Shown here piece after piece: positions 8,583 to 15,619 of a stretch of DNA of 18,635 nt; within the stretch, counting starts at the first letter, position 1, and each line of letters begins with the position of its first letter. The position numbers and the translations under genes are program-made. The DNA is from Amoebophrya sp. AT5.2 (taxonomy: Eukaryota > Sar > Dinophyceae > Syndiniales > Amoebophryaceae): positions 1-18,635 of the forward strand of contig RXOD01004753.1 in assembly GCA_005223375.1 (NCBI GenBank), given 5' to 3'. A model generated the notes under the pieces. It was not told where the DNA came from. It was given only the letters and a program-made list of their open reading frames with translations, and made no database searches.

Positions 8583-9929
8583 TCATGATTCGACCTGATT
8601 CTTGGGGTTCACGGGTGACCGGTCCCAGAGCTTCCACACCTTGTCGGTGACCTGGTTGCGCTTCAACCCGGGGTTCTCCGCCTTCACCTGGTGTCGAACG
8701 TTTGCGGGTGCCTCAGCCTCTTGAACTTGATGGGCTAGCGGTACTAAGTGAAGTGCGGCCAACATGGGTATGGGAACCAACAGAATAATATCAAAACATC
8801 AATGATGAAGTACACGTACAGTTGCACTTGCAATGCCAGCTTACCATCACTATCACAGGAAGCCAGATAGATTCCTAAAGGAAGATAAAACGAAGAAAAA
8901 GAAAGAAGTAGCGTAGGAAACACAATGGAAATAAACAGTATCTATACCTTTTCCGCCATCTCAGCCTCGAACTGCTTGTAGGTCATCCTCTTTCCTGGTT
9001 CCAGGCTAAGGTGCTTGAGTGCGTCTTCGACACTCGAGGCGGTGATCTCGTCACTGCGATTTGGATTCGGCAGGATCTCAGGCGCATCAACCGTACTTGT
9101 CTTCTTGGACTTCTTCGGTCCCGCCGCCTGTGAAGATGTCAATTGGTGGATTTTTCAATGAAAAAAGTATTAATTCACAGTTTTGTAGTTGCTGTGCGCC
9201 TTCGCTGCTTCCCTCCAAAGGATCGATTGGATCTTTCTTCGAAGAAATCAGCGATGTGTTCATCTTCTTCATGATCCTTTACAATTATACTTAGATAAAA
9301 AAACAGAAAGTGTCGATGTCTCTAACTTCTCTATCAGTGTCAACGTGAAGTACCGCGCCCGCCGCTGCCGCCATGAGAGCCATGTTTTGCTGGATCTGTG
9401 CCTGCGTCAGCTTCCCTGGCGTTTGTTTGGTCTTCTTCGCCTGCGCCTTATCGTGCACGGCACCACTCTCGGCGTTATCCGCCTCCTCCAGGGCCTTTTT
9501 TTCCTGCCGAATCCGTTCCGCTTCGGCGGCTTTTTGCTCCGCGGCCGAGGCCCGCGCCAGCTTCTTGTTCGCGCCCTTGTCAGTCTCGGCCCAAGCAGCC
9601 TGCGATGCCAATAGTCAAGCAATGAGTTGTATTTTTTTTTTTGGTTGGGCTATGCACGCCAGAAGATAACCCGGGCCCATCTCGTCCGGAGTGGGTGTAC
9701 CGCTGGAACTTCTGCCATAGAAAAGCAATGAGTTGTACTACGTTGGAGTTGTTGGACAAGGACATCCGTGTTGGAGAACAGCAATGTGATGAAAAAAATG
9801 TTGCAAAGCCTGTAATAGAAGCAAGTAACAGTATGTCAGTACAGCTTCCTCGGACTGGGCCTTCTTCGCTTCATTCATCGCTGCGGCCTCGGCCGCCTTT
9901 TCCTTCTTGGATTTGTCGCCGTAACCCAT
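8583..9929 (-). CDS. CCDC124: CCDC124/Lso2-family ribosome-associated protein (4 exons)
   Basis: Inferred exons: 9843-9929, 9354-9599, 8948-9127 and 8583-8687, giving 205 residues (human CCDC124 has about 223). All three introns (9600-9842, 9128-9353, 8688-8947) are GT-AG and phase 0. The product starts MGYGDKSKKEKAAEAAA, followed by a charged Ala/Lys/Glu-rich coiled-coil region with an AAWAETD motif (the family has a Trp-Asp motif here), TQAQI near residue 97, SSVEDALKHL near residue 143, and the family signature at the end: FEAEMAEKVKAENPGLKRNQ and WDRSPVNPKNQ. CCDC124/Lso2 binds idle ribosomes near the decoding and GTPase centres and helps their storage and restart. The last acceptor was chosen at CACCAG because it restores the family spacing between the Phe-Glu and Glu-Asn-Pro motifs exactly. 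Intron 1 carries a retroinsert. Confidence 0.85.
9617..9737 (-). mobile_element. SINE-like poly-A-tailed insertion with 15-bp target-site duplication
   Basis: The 15-mer AAGCAATGAGTTGTA occurs exactly twice, at 9617-9631 and 9723-9737. Between the copies, on the minus strand, is a unique segment of about 80 bp ending in eleven A (T11 at 9632-9642 on the plus strand) directly next to the second flank. Perfect long flanking repeats plus a poly-A tail are the hallmark of LINE-type target-primed insertion. The body contains a GGGCCCGGGTTATC stretch but no clear tRNA A and B boxes, so its RNA origin is unknown. It lies entirely in intron 1 of the CCDC124 gene, in the same orientation as the gene. 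Confidence 0.65.
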
Positions 9930-10916
9930 CCTGCAAGTTCGTCTTCGTTGCGGGGCGAAAATGAGAAACTCTTAAATTTTGACGGGATAGTGGAATAGCT
10001 CAAGAAGCTCGCTGTAGCACTGCTACCTTTTTGAAATGCATAGGGTTTAGGTTTTGTTTGTCCTGTTGGTTCTACTTCTAGGGGGAACGCTATTGAATTT
10101 GAAACTGATATATATTGGGGCCTAAGCTGGTGACTGGCGGCTGAAGAAAGCAACAAGTCGTGGCACCATTTGATTGCTACAGATGATGTTTATTGATATC
10201 ATATCATGATTTTATATACTTCCCACGGCCACCGCCACACGAAACCGATAAATCGTTTTGCAGATCTTCAATATTCCCACCGCAGGTAATGGTAAAAATG
10301 AGAACATGCATCCAGAGTTTGAGCACTATTCACGACCCACGATTGATTTTCGATTCACACGGAATAGGAATTGGAGTCTTCGGAGCATATTGCCGCCGCA
10401 CGGCACCCGCAGACGATCGCCAAATTAGAAATAGATTATGCGCCGTGATTTGCGATAATTCACAGCCGCGGCGAGGCTCGGCATCGCCGTCGTGGCGGAA
10501 AGCAGCGAAAGAGATGCTTCCGTTTCAGATAAGATATTGGAGCAAGAGACCGAGTTCTGCTGACACAGACTGATGCCATGTCGATGGACATGGACTGAAG
10601 ACATTCTCGTTTGCTTTCTTTGGAGATCGAAACAAGAACAAATGAAAAATCATCAGAGACTAGACTGGCAATGACACTTCGTCGTACCCCCTCGATGGGC
10701 GGCGCCCAGCTTCAACCCGTCCTCGCTTGATTGTCACTGCTCTCAAAAATCTTTCTATGGATGTTGACAGCTGCTCCTGAGCACTTTTTTTTATTTCACT
10801 GATTCAGGGTGGAGACTCTGGATCGGCGTCCAAGACACGCACGCGATTCTCCTGAAGCAGACTATGAAGGCCATGTTTTGATCGCCTATTGTTTCCCTTG
10901 TTTCATTGTTCGAAGC
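9930..10916. other. Spacer between the kinase-like and CCDC124 genes, no supported gene
   Basis: The part near 9930 is the 5' flank of CCDC124, and the part near 10916 is the 3' flank of the kinase-like gene. A plus-strand ATG frame at 10289-10573 (94 residues, starting MVKMRTC, Arg/Ser-rich end) is the best open frame, but it shows no domain and runs against the strand of all firm genes. I give it little weight. Confidence 0.45.
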
Positions 10917-11739
10917 CTACGCTCCCCCAAACGTAGCAGCTGCGCCGCCACCTTCTCCACCAAACAGCTTTTCGCTCGCTTTCCGCAGCATTTCATCCTT
11001 TCCCAAGCCGCCGACGTTTATTTTTTCGCAGCGCACGTTGTGCTGCTCAAGCCAGGACGCAACCCGCGCCGTGTCTTCGCGGCACGCGGCAAGGTCCTTG
11101 TCGGTAAATTTGAAGTTTTTCGGAAGTTCGCCGTTGATCTTGTTGTGCAGCTGCGAGACTGAGTCTGCATCCAGAATCAAACACTGCTCAGGGAGAGCGT
11201 TCGGGGCTTTGGCAAGCATTTCGGCTTGTACCGTGTTCTCCGGGAAACCATCGACAACGAATCCGCGCCGACACTGGGGCTGCGAGAGACGCTCCTGAGA
11301 TGTGATTATAGAAGTACTACTAGTACACGTCCTCCTCGTGATTATTTGAAACGCCGGCCTCATCATTCGAGGGGGTGAGAAGCTGGTGTACGACAATCAA
11401 AGAAAGAGCAAGCAGGTGAAATAGAAAGTTAGAGAAAAAAACCTGTATCCGCTGCATTTTCTCACCGGCAGACAGTTGTGAGTCGGCTTCGTTTGGCAGC
11501 ACGGAGCAGTAGCCGAAGTTGTAACGAAAGTGGTCCGCAATCGAGCTTTTTCCGGAGCCGGGTGGTCCCATAATCACCGCCTTTTTCAGTGGCGCGCCAA
11601 GAATGCGGTGCCGCCGCGTCAGCTCTTGAATGAGCATGTGGGTTGGCAGCGACTCAAGGACTTCGGCTGTTGGGGTAGGCAGATTCTTGGCCGCGCCCGA
11701 GGAGGATGAGGATGAGGAGGATGCGCCGGATGACGACAT
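10917..11739 (-). CDS. Adenylate-kinase-like P-loop protein with reduced substrate sites (2 exons)
   Basis: Exons 11443-11739 and 10917-11294 are joined across a phase-0 GT-AG intron (CAG/GTTTTT ... ACATCTCAG/GAG), giving 224 residues. A poly-Ser start (residues 2-14) is followed by a basic segment, the Walker A loop GPPGSGKS (58-65), ERLSQPQCRRGFVVDGFPEN (100-119) and VQAEML. These are adenylate kinase landmarks. However, the stretch between the P-loop helix and ERLSQP, which normally carries the TGD and LR motifs of the AMP-binding helices, is about 30 residues shorter. The conserved Arg of DGFPR is Glu118, and the Arg-rich LID region is not recognisable (Leu/Asp/Lys-rich instead). It may be a structural or regulatory kinase-like protein rather than an active enzyme. 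The frame is also open upstream of the ATG to an acceptor at 11831, so extra 5' exons are possible. Confidence 0.75.
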
Positions 11740-11801
11740 GATTGTGAATGTTCGTTGTTCTTGAAGCCCAGCTCGTAGCTCTACAAAAATACAGTGTATG
11801 A

Positions 11802-12241
11802 CTATGACAGCGAGGACAGCCGAGGTGGACCTACAGCAGCTTTTCTTTTTCTCATTGTGTTCATGTTCAGTTCATCTTCAAGTAAATTCAAATAAAAATC
11901 AATGACGTACTTACACGCTGCATGAAACACGAACTGTGCGCGATCAAGGTCATGTTGCTGTTGCGCGCGCGAAAAAGACGAGCAAATGCAGATGGATCAC
12001 TTACAAGCGATAGCATACTAGCTGCGGCTGTCGCCGAAGCCGTTGCCGTAGCGGACGTGTCCGCGGCGAGAATCGCAACCACGCAGGGAATCGCGCAGGG
12101 CCAGGGAGCAGTTTGCCGAAGCAAGCTAACACGAGAAGCCTGCCCCACGTCTACCGACGGAAACTTGCTCCCAACGTTGACACGGATTGCGTCCGATACT
12201 GCCGTCCCGTCGTAACGTTCATGCATATTTATGTTGATCAT
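11802..12241 (-). CDS. Small gene of unknown function, or 5' exons of the kinase-like gene
   Basis: Exon 1 (12005-12241) starts with ATG and encodes 79 residues with an Ala/Thr-rich hydrophobic stretch (PCVVAILAADTSATAT). A 47-bp intron (11958-12004, GTAAGTG...CAACAG, phase 0) leads to exon 2 at 11802-11957, which reads QHDLDRAQFVFHAACKYVID and onward to TAG, for 130 residues in total. Exon 2 contains GTAAGTACGT at 11905-11914 and a TGTAG acceptor ending at 11831, so 84 bp (a multiple of three, stop-free and AT-rich) could also be removed, giving 102 residues. If a GTGTAAG donor two bases upstream is used, exon 2 instead joins in phase to a frame that continues into the kinase-like protein. 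An overlapping plus-strand frame at 11922-12215 is the alternative. No homology recognised. Confidence 0.4.
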
Positions 12242-12418
12242 GATTGCAGCTGTGCTTCGGTGCTAGCCTTCAGACCGTTAGTCTGCTCATCCTCATCCTG
12301 AATTTTTTTAAGAATAAAGAGAGTTTCCTTTTTTCATTTTGAGCAACGCTTTGAACGTTTAAAAACGTAGTTAAATCATGAAAAACGTCTATAATGAGCT
12401 ACATCGATGAAATCAGAT

Positions 12419-14503
12419 TCAGAATCGCGTCGCCCAGATGTGTTTTTCTCCCAGCGAAACTCGCCAGCACTGTCGAATTTTGTCCCGGATGCGTCCACGC
12501 TCTTCCTGCGTGAGCGTGTCCACCTCCTCCAAGTCCTCTAGGTATTCCTCCCATGAGAGTCCCACGTGCGGATGGCTCTCCCCGTACACCTCTTCGATGC
12601 ATTCACAGTACTCCTGGAATACTTTCCGCTTCTCCGCCGAGAGTCCGGCCACCGAGAGAAAGATCTTCTCCCAACGATCGATCGAATGGCCCTCTTCCAA
12701 CGACCCACGCTTCACAAGCTCGAGGACCTTGGTCTCGACCAGGGTCCTTCGCTCAGTCCCGGGCTCACCTTTGTTATCGAGGAAGGTCTTGTGAAAGTCG
12801 ATCAGCGCGCTGAGCGCTTCGAGGCGAAGCGCACGCGCCTGGTGACACAGGTAGTGCCGTGCGGCAACGGTGGAGCAGGGCGTTGCGGCCGCCGTCGACG
12901 TGGCATCGTTTCTTTCTCGAGCAAGTTCCAGAAACCGCAGGGGATCGAAAAACGCAATTTCCGCAGTTTTGTCAATCGCCAGGCCGCCTTTAGCGACGCC
13001 TGACTCAAACTCTGCAAGTTTCGACTCGAGGCGCAATTCCACTGGGTTCAGGTGCAGGGTGCTGCCCCAGACCTGCAATGCGTGGGTGTTCTTCTGTTTC
13101 CCCCCCTCGTGCTCGCCGTGCTGCTGCTGGTCGTCCCCGGAAGAAATTGAGCTTGAACATGAGTAGCGACCTCTTTCTCCGCTTTCTTCGTTGTTCAACA
13201 TCTTGTTTGAGGGTGTAAACGACGCAGCCTGTTGTTCCTTTACTGTCTTTGTCAAGACGCCTTTGTCGTTTGCGGTCGCAACACCGGCCGGGCATCCGCT
13301 TCGCCTGGCATGCAAGGCCTCGTTCCGCAGCATCCACATCGCCTGGCTCACGCCGGGCCGTCGTTGTGGGGTCGTTTTGTACCTTGTACAACCCTCAGAC
13401 GACAAGGCCACCATCTTGCGGATATCGATCGGCAAGTAGAGATCATCGTTCTCGAGCTCGAGCTCGCTGTTTCCGTACACGACGTTCTCGGCTGTCCTCG
13501 CTTCAGCTCGGTTCTCGCCGCGACCAGGACCACCTCCGCCAACACAATCCGCCCCCGCGCCGCCGGAATCTTCTCGTCCTTTTCCGGGGTCCCCGGCTGC
13601 GACGCCTACTGGCACAAGAGTCCGTACGTCGTCCGCCACGTCTTTCATCCCGGCCGCGGTTGTTCCGGTTCCCGCGCAGCCGCAGCGCTCGCACTTACAC
13701 AAAAAGTCCTTGCTCAAGAAGAGCAGCATGCGGCGAACCGGCGTCGGTTTGTACAGGTCTTCCGCGGAAAGGTAGGACACGGTCAGCTGCTGGCCGGCAG
13801 CCACGGGGCGAATCAACCGTACGACACGGCTCCGCCGCGGAAATCCGCTCGAGGTCAAATTTTTCACGACCGGAAGCTCCGCCTCCGTGCTGGCGTCCTC
13901 GATCAATTCAGACCGATCCATCCAGTGGCAGTTGGGACGGCACGAGTGCGCAAACAGCGCCGAAACCGGGTACAGAGAATTCGTGATGGGTGGCGGTTGA
14001 TGCTTTTCCTCTTCGTCTGCCGGCGTGGGCGCGCAGCCGATTGGATGCTCGGCGACGTCTTGGACGGCGTTGAACTTGAGGATACGGCAGAATTTCTCGT
14101 ACGCCAAGCGCTCGTCCTTCTGGGAGGATACTATGTTCGGATTTTGCGGCGGAACGAATGTGCAGCTGTTGTGTTCGGGTCCGTCGAAGAAGTGGTTGAA
14201 GAGAAAGGCTTTCTCAGTCTCTTTATCCTGAAGCTTCCACTTGAAATCCTTCCAGGCCTCCACCATGTCGATCTTGTTCTGCCCTTGCTGGTGGCTGCGG
14301 TAAGTGAAAAAGGCCGGCTCGCCGTCGAGAATCACTGTGCCGGCCGGCAGCGCGGTTTTCGCAACGAGAACGCGTCCGCAGTACTCCGTGTTGCGGATTT
14401 CGACAAACGAAGGCAGGTTGTCAGAGATGAGATGGGAGTAGTCCAAGTCTAAGTCTCCCCCCATTGATGGTGCGGAAGGCGAATTTGCAGCTTCGAGTGA
14501 CAT
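12419..14503 (-). CDS. SET-domain protein lysine methyltransferase, SMYD/SET5-like without MYND finger
   Basis: Single-exon frame of 694 residues. The frame extends to a GTG at 14542, but ATG 14503 is the first Met, in the context ATACAAGATGT. The SET domain spans about residues 33-246: GRVLVAKTALPAGTVIL at the start, the core LFAHSCRPNC (183-192; family NHSCxPN), and VAAGQQLTVSYL (234-245) with the catalytic-region Tyr. It is followed by a Cys cluster, LCKCERCGC (268-276), like the post-SET zinc site. SMYD proteins use S-adenosylmethionine to methylate lysines. There is no MYND zinc finger within the SET domain. A Gly/Asp-rich insertion and a Ser-rich segment separate the Cys cluster from a helical, TPR-like C-terminus with GESHPHVG. 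Substrate unknown. Confidence 0.8.
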   Translation of the reverse strand: MSLEAANSPSAPSMGGDLDLDYSHLISDNLPSFVEIRNTEYCGRVLVAKTALPAGTVILDGEPAFFTYRSHQQGQNKIDMVEAWKDFKWKLQDKETEKAFLFNHFFDGPEHNSCTFVPPQNPNIVSSQKDERLAYEKFCRILKFNAVQDVAEHPIGCAPTPADEEEKHQPPPITNSLYPVSALFAHSCRPNCHWMDRSELIEDASTEAELPVVKNLTSSGFPRRSRVVRLIRPVAAGQQLTVSYLSAEDLYKPTPVRRMLLFLSKDFLCKCERCGCAGTGTTAAGMKDVADDVRTLVPVGVAAGDPGKGREDSGGAGADCVGGGGPGRGENRAEARTAENVVYGNSELELENDDLYLPIDIRKMVALSSEGCTRYKTTPQRRPGVSQAMWMLRNEALHARRSGCPAGVATANDKGVLTKTVKEQQAASFTPSNKMLNNEESGERGRYSCSSSISSGDDQQQHGEHEGGKQKNTHALQVWGSTLHLNPVELRLESKLAEFESGVAKGGLAIDKTAEIAFFDPLRFLELARERNDATSTAAATPCSTVAARHYLCHQARALRLEALSALIDFHKTFLDNKGEPGTERRTLVETKVLELVKRGSLEEGHSIDRWEKIFLSVAGLSAEKRKVFQEYCECIEEVYGESHPHVGLSWEEYLEDLEEVDTLTQEERGRIRDKIRQCWRVSLGEKHIWATRF

Positions 14504-14572
14504 CTTGTATTTTTGGGTCGCTCCGGCGATGTCCCAGCACACGACCTCCAGACAAAGACAAACGTCCGAGGA

Positions 14573-14674
14573 CTAGTACCACGATCTTGGTGAAGATGAA
14601 GAAGAAGACGATGCTGCGGCGCTAAGCGCGGCCGTAAAAAGCAAAAGGTAGTACACACGGGTTCTGTCAATCAT
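14573..14674 (-). CDS. Candidate secreted micro-ORF or first exon upstream of the SET gene
   Basis: This 33-residue frame begins MIDRTRVYYLLLFTAALSAA and continues with a run of Ser. A basic start, hydrophobic core and small residues form a textbook signal peptide. The ATG overlaps the stop of the upstream frame at 14671 (ATGA). A donor-like G/GTACTAG sits just before its TAG, but joining to the SET frame fails in phase at every acceptor I tried. It could be an upstream ORF in the SET mRNA leader, a tiny secreted peptide, or the first exon of something else. Confidence 0.25.
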   Translation of the reverse strand: MIDRTRVYYLLLFTAALSAAASSSSSSSPRSWY

Positions 14675-14970
14675 GCATAAAAAGCAGGAAAAATTGTGGT
14701 CCATCCTTCTATCAATCTACACTCGAAAGGCAGTGCGAGCGAATCAATCGCGAAATTGAGAGTGAGCTTCACGACACGATCACGAAGATCTTGACGATCC
14801 TGCTGATCCATCTGGGAAAAACATCGGCGACCACGAGGACCGATCAATACTATTAGGTGTGGACGGTCCACGAGGACCGAATAGAGATGTTCATCCATCA
14901 AGAGATTCGATTGCGCATGCAGCAGAAAATAAAAACCGAACCGCTTTCTAGATCCATCATGCGACGACAT
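14671..14970 (-). CDS. Hypothetical protein, 99 residues
   Basis: ATG at 14970, TGA at 14671-14673. The product reads MSSHDGSRKRFGFYFLL at the start, then a region with LIVLIGPRGRRCF and a helical stretch DLRDRVVKLTLNFAIDSLAL. No domain recognised. The frame is also open for about 20 codons upstream of this ATG, so it may be a later exon of the gene that starts at 15304. The DNA contains a 13-bp direct repeat, CCACGAGGACCGA, at 14831-14843 and 14868-14880. Confidence 0.3.
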   Translation of the reverse strand: MSSHDGSRKRFGFYFLLHAQSNLLMDEHLYSVLVDRPHLIVLIGPRGRRCFSQMDQQDRQDLRDRVVKLTLNFAIDSLALPFECRLIEGWTTIFPAFYA

Positions 14971-15097
14971 CGAGAGGTGGAGCAAGCGCGCATACGCAGA
15001 ACTTCTTTCTTCTGCGTCCCAGCTTCATCCCCTTTCTTCGAGGCACCGGCAGAGGCGACGCTGCAAAAATCACTTGAGGTCGCGGTAGAGCACTGCT

Positions 15098-15304
15098 AAA
15101 ATTTTTCCAAGATCGCCTTACCGTTGTCGTCCTTCCGGGTGGCGTCGCGCCCGGTGTACCAGGAGAACCCGCTTTCCGTTGTGCCGGCGATGTCTGAGAT
15201 GTGAGCTTCGGCTGTTCTTCGGCAGCGAGCGCCGCATATCGGAGCGGCAAGCGAACCGGGTACAGATAGTACCAGGACGCGAGGATGAGGAAACGCGAAT
15301 CCAT
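15098..15304 (-). CDS. Small gene with signal-like N-terminus, exon structure unresolved
   Basis: ATG at 15304 opens a frame with a signal or anchor-like start (MDSRFLILASWYYLYPVRLP), followed by Pro/Gly/Thr-rich sequence up to a good donor (ACG/GTAAGG) at 15121. A second, shifted frame over the same DNA is strikingly protein-like, with SDIAGTTESGFSWYTGRDAT and KDDNGKAILEKF before TAG at 15096-15098. Downstream of that TAG the same frame stays open and reads VASAGASKKGDEAGTQKKEV. An acceptor ACATCTCAG at about 15198, identical in nine bases to the one in the kinase-like gene, would open the second frame. The exact joining is unresolved, and no homology is recognised. Confidence 0.35.
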
Positions 15305-15619
15305 TTCAACTACGCGCGAGAGCAAAAACAAATCATGTGCTCGGTGAAAACGAGCAAAGCGTACTTTTTCATCGCACAGAAGATTATGTATGATGTCGCG
15401 CGTTCTTCGTCTCAGGCCGCTTCATCTATCACGACGCCTCTGGCGCTCGCGAGCATGAGACCCAGTAATTTTTTATTCAGATTCATCCTTATTTTCTGAA
15501 TTTTCCATTGTTTTTTCTGTTGTGGGTCGGGCATTACGGCATTATTCTGCACGACCAGCGTCGAAGCCACACTCTTGTTTTTCTTTTTCTCGAGGCTAAT
15601 ATCATCACAAGTGTGAGTG
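15305..15619. other. Spacer between FtsH-like stop and small genes
   Basis: A minus frame of about 40 codons from an ATG near 15534 (MPDPQQKKQWKIQ, ending GVVIDEAA) lies directly after the FtsH-like stop, and a shorter signal-like frame starts near 15370 (MKKYALLVFTEH). Neither can be tied to a gene, so I leave them uncalled. The rest is the 3' flank of the FtsH-like gene. Confidence 0.35.

Noticed and set aside
11922..12215. Plus-strand ATG frame of 97 codons, rather protein-like
   Set aside because: The minus strand has GT-AG signals (GTAAGTG and a CAACAG acceptor) with matching phase, and neighbouring firm genes are minus. I kept the minus model at low confidence.
13232..14452. Plus-strand open frame of about 406 codons
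   Set aside because: It lies wholly antisense to the SET gene, whose domains are clear. GC-rich third positions commonly keep the opposite strand open, and the translated product shows no domain.
15096..15098. Stop-codon reassignment (UAG as sense), known in one syndinian
   Set aside because: All long frames here end sensibly at TAA, TAG or TGA after complete domains, so one in-frame UAG is better explained by splicing or frame error.
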